Notes: generated by a model from the sequence alone, not told the origin. 64,000 bases of DNA from Mycolicibacterium peregrinum (GCF_002102345.1 NZ_LQPP01000078.1:1-64000); one strand, 5' to 3'; shown: positions 41,451 through 51,258, counted from the stretch's first letter. Translations and numbers: made by a program.

Positions 41451-41906
41451 TCAGCTGGCCACTCGAATCGCATTTTCGGGCGATTCCGGTTCGGCTCTCC
41501 GCTCGGGCAGCTCGCCGGTAGCCGCGCTGCCCGACGGTGCCTCAACGGAGGTGGCCGGCGCTTCCGCTTCCGACGCCCCCGCTCTGATCAGCTCTCGTAC
41601 GGCCTTTTCACTGATCCCCGCCAGACGCGCGATCTCGCGGACGCTTTCGCCACGGTCCTGCATCGCTTTCAACGCGACCCCGCACTCGCGCCGCTGTCGC
41701 TCGCGCCGCTGCGCGGCCCGAGCGGCCAGCTCAGCCGTGCGTTCGCGCAACCACTCGGCCACCTCATCCACTCGCTGCTTTGCGGTGAAGTACTTCGCAA
41801 GGTCTTCCACGTTCGCCTTCTGCCGGCGTACCTGTTCCTCCTGGGCTGCTGCTGCCGCTTCACGTGCCGCTTTACGTGCTGCTTTCGAAACTCCGCTGTT
41901 CGCCAT
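41451..41906 (-). CDS. Coiled-coil/HTH protein, possible oriT accessory factor
   Basis: 151 aa from MANSG. A long basic helix with many Ala, Arg and Glu (residues 1-75) is followed by a helix-turn-helix (ALKAMQDRGESVREIARLAGISEKAVRELI, about 80-110) and an acidic Pro/Ala tail. Divergent from traA with 240 bases between them. The layout suggests a DNA-binding accessory protein of the relaxosome or a repressor of traA. A GCATAACG motif lies 27 bases before the start. Confidence 0.7.
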   Translation of the reverse strand: MANSGVSKAARKAAREAAAAAQEEQVRRQKANVEDLAKYFTAKQRVDEVAEWLRERTAELAARAAQRRERQRRECGVALKAMQDRGESVREIARLAGISEKAVRELIRAGASEAEAPATSVEAPSGSAATGELPERRAEPESPENAIRVAS

Positions 41907-41932
41907 ACAGCCCACCATCCCCCGTCCCTATC

Positions 41933-42107
41933 CGTTATGCCGCACCCAAACTCAATTCACCTCGGCCCCACTTCAACCCTCCACCGCACCGTGCCAGTCC
42001 CTCGGTCCACTCACCACGCCGCCCCCCTCACCACTTTCAACCCCACAACCGCACATCACACCTCTTGCATTCAGGTCACGAAACGGTAACGGATGCTGCA
42101 TAACGCC
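41933..42107. promoter_or_regulatory. Divergent control region of traA with two GCATAAC motifs (copies B and F)
   Basis: Copy B (41933-41940) reads TTTGGGTGCGGCATAACG towards the 151-aa gene. Copy F (42098-42107) reads GGATGCTGCATAACGCC towards traA, 40 bases before its ATG. Each points at its own gene, so one regulator could control both sides. The region may also hold oriT. Confidence 0.5.
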
Positions 42108-42147
42108 CACGCCCCCCTTTGGGTCGAAACCAGGTGATGACGCAGTG

Positions 42148-45100
42148 ATGGGCCTCCACAAACTCAGCGCAGGCGACGGGTATCTGTACCTGATTCGCCA
42201 GGTCGCTGCCGCCGACGCCACCCACCGCGGCAAGCCCAGCCTGGGCGACTACTACAGCGAAAAAGGCGAAACCCCAGGCCGCTGGATGGGCAGCGGACTG
42301 CCCGGCCTCGGTCAACCCGTCGGCCGCGACCCCTCCGATCCGATGGTCGCCGAACTCTGGTCAGTCCCCGAGGGCTCCGAGGTCACCGAAGACCAGATGA
42401 AAGCCCTCTTCGGCGAGGGACTGCACCCCAACGCCGACCGAATCACCGAACGTCTCACCGGATTCGGGATCGGACACCAAGGCGCCATCGCCGCCGCCCG
42501 ATTGGGCCGCCCATTCCGCGTCAACAAGACCGACAACGAGTGGATGCGGCGCCTACGCGAGGGATACGCCGACTTCAACACCACCCTGGGCCGCGACCGC
42601 CACGCCTCCCTCGAACCCGAGGAACGCGCCCGCATCCGCACCACGGTCGGCCGCGACATGTTCACCGAAACCTACGGGCGCCCACCGGCCGACGAACGCG
42701 AACTCACCGGCTTCATCGCCCGCAAATCCCGCGCGCAAACACAAGCCGTCGCCGGCTACGACCTCACGTTCACCCCGGTCAAATCGGTCTCAGCGCTCTG
42801 GGCACTGGCACCCCGGGAAATCTCCGAGCAGGTGCTCGCCGCTCACCACCGGGCCGTCGCCGACGCCATCGCATTCTTGGAGCGCAACGCGGCGTTTTCG
42901 CGCATGGGAGCCAACGGAATCGCCCAGGTCAACACCACCGGATTCATCGCCGCCGCGTTCGACCACCGCGATTCCCGCGCCGGCGATCCCAACCTGCACA
43001 CCCACGTCGCAATCAGCAACAAAGTCATGGTCATCGGGCCCGACGGCGTGCCCCGCTGGCTGGCACTGGACGGCGACCCACTGCACAAAGCGACCGTCGC
43101 CGCATCCGAGCTCTACAACACCCGGCTCGAGGCCTACCTGATCGAAATGCTGGGCGTCGACTTCGCCGAAACCCGCACCAAAACCGACAAACGACCAGTC
43201 CGCGAAATCGTCGGCATTCCCATCGATCTCCTCGAGCGATGGTCAGCCCGGCGCACCGCAATCGAACACCGTGTGGCCGATTTGGCGAAGGCCTTCCAAG
43301 CCGAACACGGACGCGAACCGCACGCCGTGGAAATGCTCGCACTTTCCCAACAGGCGACCCTCGATACCCGACAAGCCAAACACGCTCCCCGCAGCCTGGG
43401 CGAACAACGCCACACCTGGCTCACCGAGGCCATCGAAGTCATTGGCAGCCAACGCAAACTCACCCGACTGATCACCGACATCACCAGCCAGACCCGCCGC
43501 CGGCGCCAGCCCGCCATCACCGCAAAATGGGTCAGCGAACAGGCCGAAGCAGTCATCACCACGGTGTCGCACGCCCGCGCCGAATGGGGCATCAACCACG
43601 TCCGCGCCGAAGCCCAACGACTGCTGCGAAACACCGGGCGCCATAGCGATACCAGCGCCCTAGACAAGATCGTGAACACCGCGCTCACCAAGCACAGCGT
43701 CACCATCACCACCCACACCGACACCGAGATGAATGAACCCGCGGCGCTACGCCGCCACGATGGCGCATCGGTCTACACCAAACACGATTCGACTCGCTAC
43801 ACCAGCGCCGCGATCCAGGCCGCAGAACGGCGCATCCTCGATGCCGCCGCCCAGCATGGCGGACGTGTCGCCGACGACACCAGCATCGGGTTGGCGATGC
43901 TCGAAGCGCACGCACAAAACGGCTTGCAGCTCAACGCCGGACAAGAAGCACTGGTGCGCGGGATGGCCACCTCCGGAGCCCGGCTGCAACTGGCGCTCGC
44001 CCCCGCAGGCACCGGAAAAACCACCGCCATGTCCGTGCTGGCAGCCGCGTGGACCAACAGCGGCGGCAACGTCATCGGCCTCGCGCCAACCGCGGCGGCC
44101 GCCGAAGTTCTGGCCGAAGACGCCCACATCACCACCGACACCATGGCCAAATTCGTCCAGCTGGCCAACCCCGGAAATCACCGTGACTCCCCCGCCGCAC
44201 CATCCAATGATCCGGCCCGCAAGTGGTTCAACAAGATTGGCCGCAACACCCTCATCATCGTCGATGAAGCAGGCATGGCCTCCACCCTCGATCTCGACGA
44301 AATGATCGCCCACGCCCTGGCCAAAGGCGCCAGCATTCGGATCATCGGCGACGATCAACAGCTCGCCTCCATCTCAGCCGGCGGTGTCATCACCGACCTC
44401 GCCACCCGGCCCGAAACCCTCACTCTGTCCACCGTGGTGCGGTTCCGCGACCCCGCCCAAAGCGCAGCCAGCCTGGCCATCCGCGACGGCGATCCCGCCG
44501 GCATCGCCTACTACATCGACCACGGCCGCGTACACGTCGGAGCCGACCAAACCGCCGCCGACATGGCCTACCAAGCCTGGGCCAACGACATCAAAGCCGG
44601 CCACCGCAGCGTGCTCATCGCACCCACCAACGACCTGGTCGCAGAACTCAACGAACGCGCCAGACTCGACCGGCTCCGATCGACGAAACAGCCGTCACGG
44701 ACCGTCACTTTGTCCGACGGACTCACCGCATCGACCGGCGACTGGATCATCACCCGCAAGAACGCCCGCTGGCTACAACTGGCCAACGGAGCATGGATCA
44801 AAAACGGGCATCGCTGGGTCATTCGGTCTGTGCGCCGCGACGGTTCGGTCACCGTTTCCCGCCTCGGCGCGGCCCCCGGCGCCAAGACCGTCCGCCTGCC
44901 CGCCGAGTACGTCGCCGCCAACACCACCCTCGGCTATGCCTCAACGATCAACGCCGCCCAAGGCCTCACCGCCGGCACCCAGAAAACCAAAGGCACCTGC
45001 CACATTGTGGGCTCAGATCATCTGACCCGCCAACAGCTCTACGTCGCCGCAACCCGCGCCAAAGACGAGAACCACGTCTACTTTTCGACATCCGAAGCCG

Positions 45101-47958
45101 ACCCGCACCGCATCCTCGCGCCCAAAGCCACCCACCCCCCGACCGCCGTCGACATCCTCTCCACAATCCTTCGCCGCGACGGCCGCCAAGTCTCGGCCAC
45201 CACCGCCGCCCGCGCCGAAATCGACCCCTTCACCCGACTGTTCGGCGCAGCCAGCATGTACGCCGATGCGCTCACCACCGCCGCCGAACAACTCGCCGGC
45301 ACCACCACCATGGCCCGCATCGACCAAGCCGCCACCGCGATCGCCGGTGACATCACCGACGCCGAAGCCTGGCCCGTGCTACGCCGCAACCTGGCCCTGC
45401 TCGCACTCGACGGACACGACCCCGTCGCCGCCCTGCAACAGGCCGCCGCCACCCCGCTGGGTAACCCCCTCGACGCCGCGGCCGTACTCGACTGGCGCCT
45501 GCCCACACCCCAGGCATCGGCTGCCGCCAACGTCGGCCCACTGCGCTGGCTGCCGACCATCCCGACCGCGGTAAACAAGAATCCCGAATGGACGCAATAC
45601 CTCACCGGCCGCGCTCAGCTGGTCACTGAACTGGCCGACCAGATCCGCGTCACCGCACGGCAATGGACCCCGGCCACCGCACCCACATGGGCCCGCCCAC
45701 TGCTCGGTGCCCAACCTCAGCTGATGGCCGAAATCGCCGTGTTCCGCGCTGCCCACGACGTCGACCCCGCCGACACCCGGATCACCGGACGTGAACAACA
45801 CGCCAACCGCTCCGCCGCCTTCCAACAGCTCCTTCACAGTCGCGTCGACGACACCATCCTGCGCAGCCAAGACAGCGCCGGACGCTGGCGGACCATGGTC
45901 GCCGCCATCAACCACCACATCCCCAACGACCCCTACTGGCCGCGCCTGGCCGCCCACATCGACGACGCCGCCCGTGCCGGAGCCGACGTCACCGGCATGC
46001 TCGCTTCGGCCATGGCCACCGGCGGTCCACTGCCCGATGAACTCCCCGCAGCCGCTCTATGGTGGCGCCTGTCGGGGACGCTGGCACCGCCCACACTGGA
46101 GCGGTCCAACCCGCGTCTGCGACCCGAATGGACCCCCGTACTGCACCACCTGCTGGGCACCCAGCTCGCCGAAACCATCGTCGCCGACCCGGCCTGGCCC
46201 GGACTTATCGCCGCTGTTGCCGCGTCCGACTGGCCACCGGCAGACCTGCTCGCCGCCGCCACAGAACACCTGCGCGAGATCGCCCAAACCGAAGGCCTTC
46301 GCCCCGACGAATACGCCCGCCTGCTCACCACCCGTATCGAACTGCTCACCCACGCGGCCACCATCGACGCCGACGTCCCGCACCCGGCAGAGACCGTGTC
46401 CACCCCGGGCGAACAGCTCGACCTGCTCGCCCAGCCGTCCCCAGAAGACGCCGCCTACGCCGCCGACGACGCACCACCCGATCCTTACGACTACAGCTAC
46501 GGCTATGCCGAAGACGACCTCGGTGACTGGCTTTTCGAGGACCTGCTCACCTACCGGCCCGCTCCGACCAGACCGGCTGACATCCTCTCCCTGCGCACCG
46601 CCCGCGACCTCGCCCGCGCGCGTGTCCGCGAACTAGAGCACGCGATTCTGCACACCGGCGGCGGGCCTGCCGAGCTCGCCGCGGCTCCCGAGCTCGCCGC
46701 CCTCACCCACCGCTACGACCAGCAGCGGCCCTACGCCCACGCCTATCACCACGCCTACCACGACTGGGTGCGCGCCGACCGCGGCGTCGAAACACATCAC
46801 CGTCTCCTGCAGACCATCGACACCCACATCGCCACCGCCCGAGAACACGGACACGACGATCTGGTGGCCACCTACATCGCGTACCGAACCCAACTGGCCA
46901 CTCACACCACCGATATCGAGACCGCCGCAACCGAGGCGAAACAGCACCGCGACACCACCCGCCAGGCGCTCATCGACGCTGCCGGCGGAACCGACCGGGT
47001 CGTCACTGCCGCCGACATTCAACAGCACCGCACCGCAGCCCTGCACGCCGACGCCGAACAACTTCGCCAGGCACGCGCGGAAGCCACCGACCTCGACAAC
47101 CAGCTCTTCCGCGCCGAACACGCCGCCGCCCGCACCTTCGCCAACCGACCCGCAGCGGACTACGACCTAGCCGGCGACCTAGAAGCGCTACGCACCGAAA
47201 TCGAGGTGCTCGAACAAGCCGGGCACCGTAGCCCCGCAGCCATGTACACAGCCCCACCCAACAACCTGCAGCCCCTCGACGACCAGGCCGCCCGAGCCAT
47301 CGCCGACATCACCGCCAGCGGACAAACCGTGCACCCACTACATCTCGGGCCCGACGCCGACAAGACCGCAGTGCTGGCCGCCCTGGCCGAGACAGCCCGG
47401 CACAATCAGCGTCGCATCCTGGCACTGCCTGCCACCGACGCCGCAGCCACCTACGCCAACGCGAACCCGTACGCGCACACCACCACCGACCCCGCACACG
47501 CCCACACCCAACTCGAGAACAGCCAGTGGACGCTGCCGATCGGCACCTTGATCATCGTCGACGACGCCGACCACCTCGCCGCCCACCAACTGCAAGCACT
47601 CACCACAGCGGCCGGCGAAGCCAACACGAAACTTCTCCTCATCACCAACGACACTGTCGCCCAACATGAAACCGACGCCACCAACCTCATCGAGATGCTG
47701 CACAACCAGCTGCCGTGGGCGCAGCGCATCGGGACCGCCGACACCGACCAATCCCAACAAACACCCACCGCGATCGACCGCGCCGAACATCACCTAGCCT
47801 CCACCACCGACTCCAGCCCAGAAGCCACCCAGGCCGCCGACCTCATCAACCGCCGCGACGCGCTGCGCCACGAACACGACTACCTTGCCGGCGCCCGCGG
47901 CCGCGCAACCATCGACCGCGGCCGCGAACGAAGCCGCGGCGCCGGCCTGGACCTCTGA
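42148..47958 (+). CDS. traA: TraA: MobF relaxase-helicase (TrwC/TraI-like)
   Basis: 1,936 aa from MGLHKLSAGDGYLYLI. Order: relaxase domain (about residues 1-400) with an early Tyr for nicking (GDGYLYL) and the three-His metal site PNLHTHVAIS (about 280-290); helicase domain with Walker A PAGTGKTT (about 617), Walker B IIVDEAG (about 701), GDDQQLASISAGG and a TINAAQGLT to YVAATRA motif near 930-970; then a long helical C-terminal region. Around residue 1795 there is a second, weak VDDADH site, so an extra degenerate helicase-like domain may be present. It nicks oriT, stays bound to the 5' end and unwinds the strand for transfer. An upstream extension of the frame to 41290 overlaps other genes and is rejected. 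Confidence 0.97.
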   Translation: MGLHKLSAGDGYLYLIRQVAAADATHRGKPSLGDYYSEKGETPGRWMGSGLPGLGQPVGRDPSDPMVAELWSVPEGSEVTEDQMKALFGEGLHPNADRITERLTGFGIGHQGAIAAARLGRPFRVNKTDNEWMRRLREGYADFNTTLGRDRHASLEPEERARIRTTVGRDMFTETYGRPPADERELTGFIARKSRAQTQAVAGYDLTFTPVKSVSALWALAPREISEQVLAAHHRAVADAIAFLERNAAFSRMGANGIAQVNTTGFIAAAFDHRDSRAGDPNLHTHVAISNKVMVIGPDGVPRWLALDGDPLHKATVAASELYNTRLEAYLIEMLGVDFAETRTKTDKRPVREIVGIPIDLLERWSARRTAIEHRVADLAKAFQAEHGREPHAVEMLALSQQATLDTRQAKHAPRSLGEQRHTWLTEAIEVIGSQRKLTRLITDITSQTRRRRQPAITAKWVSEQAEAVITTVSHARAEWGINHVRAEAQRLLRNTGRHSDTSALDKIVNTALTKHSVTITTHTDTEMNEPAALRRHDGASVYTKHDSTRYTSAAIQAAERRILDAAAQHGGRVADDTSIGLAMLEAHAQNGLQLNAGQEALVRGMATSGARLQLALAPAGTGKTTAMSVLAAAWTNSGGNVIGLAPTAAAAEVLAEDAHITTDTMAKFVQLANPGNHRDSPAAPSNDPARKWFNKIGRNTLIIVDEAGMASTLDLDEMIAHALAKGASIRIIGDDQQLASISAGGVITDLATRPETLTLSTVVRFRDPAQSAASLAIRDGDPAGIAYYIDHGRVHVGADQTAADMAYQAWANDIKAGHRSVLIAPTNDLVAELNERARLDRLRSTKQPSRTVTLSDGLTASTGDWIITRKNARWLQLANGAWIKNGHRWVIRSVRRDGSVTVSRLGAAPGAKTVRLPAEYVAANTTLGYASTINAAQGLTAGTQKTKGTCHIVGSDHLTRQQLYVAATRAKDENHVYFSTSEADPHRILAPKATHPPTAVDILSTILRRDGRQVSATTAARAEIDPFTRLFGAASMYADALTTAAEQLAGTTTMARIDQAATAIAGDITDAEAWPVLRRNLALLALDGHDPVAALQQAAATPLGNPLDAAAVLDWRLPTPQASAAANVGPLRWLPTIPTAVNKNPEWTQYLTGRAQLVTELADQIRVTARQWTPATAPTWARPLLGAQPQLMAEIAVFRAAHDVDPADTRITGREQHANRSAAFQQLLHSRVDDTILRSQDSAGRWRTMVAAINHHIPNDPYWPRLAAHIDDAARAGADVTGMLASAMATGGPLPDELPAAALWWRLSGTLAPPTLERSNPRLRPEWTPVLHHLLGTQLAETIVADPAWPGLIAAVAASDWPPADLLAAATEHLREIAQTEGLRPDEYARLLTTRIELLTHAATIDADVPHPAETVSTPGEQLDLLAQPSPEDAAYAADDAPPDPYDYSYGYAEDDLGDWLFEDLLTYRPAPTRPADILSLRTARDLARARVRELEHAILHTGGGPAELAAAPELAALTHRYDQQRPYAHAYHHAYHDWVRADRGVETHHRLLQTIDTHIATAREHGHDDLVATYIAYRTQLATHTTDIETAATEAKQHRDTTRQALIDAAGGTDRVVTAADIQQHRTAALHADAEQLRQARAEATDLDNQLFRAEHAAARTFANRPAADYDLAGDLEALRTEIEVLEQAGHRSPAAMYTAPPNNLQPLDDQAARAIADITASGQTVHPLHLGPDADKTAVLAALAETARHNQRRILALPATDAAATYANANPYAHTTTDPAHAHTQLENSQWTLPIGTLIIVDDADHLAAHQLQALTTAAGEANTKLLLITNDTVAQHETDATNLIEMLHNQLPWAQRIGTADTDQSQQTPTAIDRAEHHLASTTDSSPEATQAADLINRRDALRHEHDYLAGARGRATIDRGRERSRGAGLDL

Positions 47959-48041
47959 CACCCAAACTCAACAGAGACAGCGCGTTACCATCGGACACCT
48001 ATCGCTAGCAATATATAGAAACCACCGGTAACGTCCAGTTC

Positions 48042-50384
48042 ATGCCGGTCAATAAGCCCTTCTTCGGACGGATCGTGAACCAAGCTCGCGGCCCACGCAC
48101 CCAGGACGAGATCGTCGAACTGGGCGGCCCGACACGACAACGGCTGGCCCAGATCGAAAAAGGCGATCCCGTTGTTCTCACCCCCGCAGTGCTGGCCCAG
48201 ATCGACTCAGCGTTCGGTTGGGCCCCCTCCACGTCCGAGACCCTCCTCACCCCACTGCGGCCACCCGCCGAAGTGCAGCACCGAGCGTTCCCCGTGACCG
48301 GCCTAGGAGTCGATCAATCCGGTGCCAGCGTGCCGATGCCCCCAGTCACCGCCATCACCGGTGCGGGCCACATACTGATACCGCTCGCGGAACGCTGGGC
48401 GGGACCTGTGCTGATCGACGTTCGCAGCGGTGAGCTGATCGAGCAATTCCTGCAAGGCTGGCACGATCGCTCCTTCAACATCGATCACCGGCGGCTGAAA
48501 CGCACCGGTCTCAGCGAGCCATTCACAGCAACTGCGAGCGCCATCGACCCCTTCCCCCGCTGGCGCACCACGACATCGGTCATGCAGGTGCTCCATCAGA
48601 TCGAAGTATTCACCAACGTCAACTCGCCTGTACCAGAGCCGATTCGGCCCACAGCAACGCTAAAACGCATGGCAGTGACAACGCTATTTGTCAGCATGAT
48701 GGCGACGAAGACCGAGCGTAGCGGACTCTCGGTGATCAGCGACCTGGCCTCGACCACGCCCGATCCCGAGCTGCTCACGGCGTGGAACGAGTTTTTCGAA
48801 TCAACCCAATTGAGCAGCGGCTTCGAAAAACTCAGCACAGATGCCTTCGAGGTTTTCAGTCACCTGCTGGAGCTCAGGGACTTCCACATCGACCTTGAGC
48901 TGGTGTCAACCGGCCCGGCAACGATGTGCGTACAGCCCCACGACGACGTCGAGATCCTCAAACCTGCCCACCTCAACGACTTCATCATCTTCTACGACTC
49001 AACGGTGTGCCCCTACCTCCCAGTCATCGTCGACTGCGCCTACGGGGCTCGAAAATCCGAAATCACACCGCTGCTCATCACGGCCAACCCCCGCCCCTAT
49101 CTCACGACGGGAATACCACCCATACTGCCGCACTCGTCTGTCGTCATCCTCACCGAGAACGCCGTGATCGACCGGCCACCCCTCACATGCGCCCGCCTGG
49201 TCGACCTACGCGAAGGATCGGCCGCACTCATACCGCCCGCAACCCCACCGAGCCCAGCGGCCGCCACCCGTGTGTGGATCACCGACGCGGCAGACACCGT
49301 ATCCATGAGCCACCACATCAGCCCCTACCATCGTCTCAGCGCTGCCGATGCCTACGCCTCCTTCGCCACCGTCAGCGCAAGCTTCGGCCCATTCACCACC
49401 GCAGAATTCCGCCGCGTCCACGGGCCAGAAGACAGCGGCCCCAACCTAATCCTCACCGACGACAGCGTTCGCCGCCTCGTCATCGACTGGGTTACCAGCG
49501 CCAACCCGAACCAGGATGACGAATACGCCAGCCAGCTGCTCTACATGGCGGGATTCGGCTCGTCCAAAGACGAGATCCTCACGCTGCTCACCGACACCCC
49601 GGCAGAGGAGCTCACCAGACTCAGCCGCACTCCCGGCCAGCTCGTCCTGCCCCTAGGCACTACGCGGGGCGAGACCAACACCACGATGACGGTTGACCTC
49701 AGAAAACAGTTCAGCTTCGGCGTCATCGCCGGCGACGGAACCGCCGTGACAGAGATGATCTCCCAAGCCGCAGTAATGATGTGCCAGGGAGCGCCGAGAT
49801 CCGACCTCGCGGTCATCGGCGTCACCGCAGGATCACCGCGGCCATGGGTGCCGCTCGCCGATCAGGCCCACACCATCGCGTTCCCAGGATTGGGAATCGG
49901 AACCCGTGACGAAGCGGCGATCGCACGCTGGTTCGACACAGAGCTCGGCCAACTAATCATCGACCGCGAGCGTCAGCTCAGCGAATCAGGCGCCCACAAT
50001 GCAGCCGAATACCGCGACGCCGGCGGCGTCATGCCCACTCTGGTGGTCATCGTCGATGGCCTCCAAACGGGAGCTGGTTACTGTGCGCTGGCGAGCGCAC
50101 TCGGCCGAATCGACGAACTCGACATGAAAGTCATTGTGTGCGGCCAAGATCCCATGCCAGCACTCGCTATGCTCACCGAACCATATGGCGGCTTCGAAAA
50201 GTGGGCATGGTCGCCGGCGCGTACCTTCACCGCCACCCTGCCCGGCGCGTCACCAGACACCATCCGACAACTGATCGGCCTGGGCGCGACCCTCGACAAT
50301 CCCGCAGATCCCACACCGCCGCGCCCCTTGCTACGCACCAATCGCGTTACACCGTTCAAGCCCTGGACAGCAGACCAACATTAG
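48042..50384 (+). CDS. HTH fused to a degenerate EccC/FtsK-like ATPase
   Basis: 780 aa. Residues 1-70 are the same HTH domain as the two regulators at 9781 and 55241 (TQDEIVELGGPTRQRLAQIEKG, then IDSAFGWAPSTSETLL). Downstream the order follows an EccC-type T7SS ATPase: RLSAADAYASF (about 428; EccC-like RLSVAEAE), LVLPLGTTRGE (about 533), then GVIAGDGTAVTE (about 560) where GATGSGKSE is expected, then AHTIAF, RERQLSESGAHNAAEYRDAGG and TLVVIVDGL (about 666) where VVDE is expected. The P-loop Lys and the Walker B Glu are both missing, so it should not hydrolyse ATP. Possible roles: regulator or adaptor coupling T7SS-like or T4SS machinery to control of traA. It follows traA by 83 bases. Confidence 0.75.
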   Translation: MPVNKPFFGRIVNQARGPRTQDEIVELGGPTRQRLAQIEKGDPVVLTPAVLAQIDSAFGWAPSTSETLLTPLRPPAEVQHRAFPVTGLGVDQSGASVPMPPVTAITGAGHILIPLAERWAGPVLIDVRSGELIEQFLQGWHDRSFNIDHRRLKRTGLSEPFTATASAIDPFPRWRTTTSVMQVLHQIEVFTNVNSPVPEPIRPTATLKRMAVTTLFVSMMATKTERSGLSVISDLASTTPDPELLTAWNEFFESTQLSSGFEKLSTDAFEVFSHLLELRDFHIDLELVSTGPATMCVQPHDDVEILKPAHLNDFIIFYDSTVCPYLPVIVDCAYGARKSEITPLLITANPRPYLTTGIPPILPHSSVVILTENAVIDRPPLTCARLVDLREGSAALIPPATPPSPAAATRVWITDAADTVSMSHHISPYHRLSAADAYASFATVSASFGPFTTAEFRRVHGPEDSGPNLILTDDSVRRLVIDWVTSANPNQDDEYASQLLYMAGFGSSKDEILTLLTDTPAEELTRLSRTPGQLVLPLGTTRGETNTTMTVDLRKQFSFGVIAGDGTAVTEMISQAAVMMCQGAPRSDLAVIGVTAGSPRPWVPLADQAHTIAFPGLGIGTRDEAAIARWFDTELGQLIIDRERQLSESGAHNAAEYRDAGGVMPTLVVIVDGLQTGAGYCALASALGRIDELDMKVIVCGQDPMPALAMLTEPYGGFEKWAWSPARTFTATLPGASPDTIRQLIGLGATLDNPADPTPPRPLLRTNRVTPFKPWTADQH

Positions 50385-50427
50385 GGCCTGCCATCGTTCG
50401 CCTCGGTCGCTGCGACTCTGCGACTCC

Positions 50428-50466
50428 TGTAGGTAATCCGCGCAATTTTCGCCATAGATACCTACA
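50428..50466. terminator. Inverted repeat between convergent genes
   Basis: TGTAGGTA (50428-50435) and TACCTACA (50459-50466) with a TTTTC run inside; suited to a bidirectional terminator. Confidence 0.45.
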
Positions 50467-50480
50467 ACGCCGGATCGAGG

Positions 50481-50636
50481 TCAGAACCCAACCGGGTTCT
50501 GCAGAAGATGAATCAGGAACGACACGACCCCGCCCAGCACCTGGCCGATCATCCACACCGCACCCACGAGGGCGACGAGCAGGCCGCTCAGCCAGGGCCA
50601 ACGCTGTTCGGCGCGCACACGACGATTCCTACCCAT
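50481..50636 (-). CDS. Small single-pass membrane protein (51 aa)
   Basis: ATG at 50636 behind GAGGAGTCCGTC. Basic start (MGRNRRVRAEQRW) then one membrane stretch (LSGLLVALVGAVWMIGQVL and on). It overlaps the end of the Cys-rich gene by 8 bases. Probably a minor envelope or channel component. Confidence 0.7.
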   Translation of the reverse strand: MGRNRRVRAEQRWPWLSGLLVALVGAVWMIGQVLGGVVSFLIHLLQNPVGF

Positions 50637-51144
50637 GACGGACTCCTCGACCTGCCTCATCACCACACGGATCTGATCCGGCGAACAGTGCCGAGTACGC
50701 TCGACACCAGACCCGGTGGGCGCTGACCAACCACCGCGCCGCCAACGCAGCAGCAGCCGCCGCCTGGGTGGATGAGAAATGAGCCTCGCCACAATCGACT
50801 TCAAGGACTTGCGCGCAGCGGGTGCATTCAATGGTGAAGCAGCAACTCGCGCAGAGCCAGTCGAGATTCTCCGGCTCGGTCTGGCTGGTCGGCGACACCG
50901 AGGAGTTGTCGACGGCGCAGTCCGGGCAGCGCAAACCATCGCGGGCCGGCTCCCAGTCGGTCTCGCCGATCGACAGGAGCATCTCGCTCTGGGTGGCGAA
51001 GTGGTAGGCGTAATCCAGGTCTGGGAACGGCTCAGCACACTCGATGCACTCGGCAGAAACGCACTCCCTGGCACAGATTGAGTCGGGATGTACCGCATCC
51101 AGGCTGTCGAACTCAACTGCCGCTGTGGCTGAGAGGGCGGTCAT
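50629..51144 (-). CDS. Cysteine-rich zinc-ribbon protein (171 aa)
   Basis: At least a dozen cysteines in C-x2-C/C-x3-C groups: CARECVSAECIEC, LRCPDC, LCASCCFTIECTRC and VDC. Reads as two or three zinc ribbons. The start at 51144 overlaps the stop of a 27-codon leader gene (ATGA); an alternative is 51165. The C-terminal 40 residues are a helical Ala/Arg region. Role unknown; within a T4SS operon. Confidence 0.65.
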   Translation of the reverse strand: MTALSATAAVEFDSLDAVHPDSICARECVSAECIECAEPFPDLDYAYHFATQSEMLLSIGETDWEPARDGLRCPDCAVDNSSVSPTSQTEPENLDWLCASCCFTIECTRCAQVLEVDCGEAHFSSTQAAAAAALAARWLVSAHRVWCRAYSALFAGSDPCGDEAGRGVRHG

Positions 51145-51224
51145 GACAGCGGTCCTTGCGACCATCGGGCGGTGAGACGTCCCACGTGGGCAGCCATCCG
51201 CATACCGTCACTGTCTGCGCTCAT
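51141..51224 (-). CDS. 27-codon leader/small ORF coupled to the Cys-rich gene
   Basis: ATG behind GAAAGGATCGAG, ending in a 4-base overlap with the Cys-rich start. The good ribosome binding site and exact coupling suggest real translation, perhaps only to couple or regulate the next gene. Confidence 0.4.
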   Translation of the reverse strand: MSADSDGMRMAAHVGRLTARWSQGPLS

Positions 51225-51258
51225 CTCGATCCTTTCGCGGTCATCCAACGCATGTGAA

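Noticed and set aside
41290-42147. N-terminal extension of TraA by 286 codons
   Set aside because: Covers the divergent HTH gene and control region; the relaxase domain begins at the ATG at 42148.
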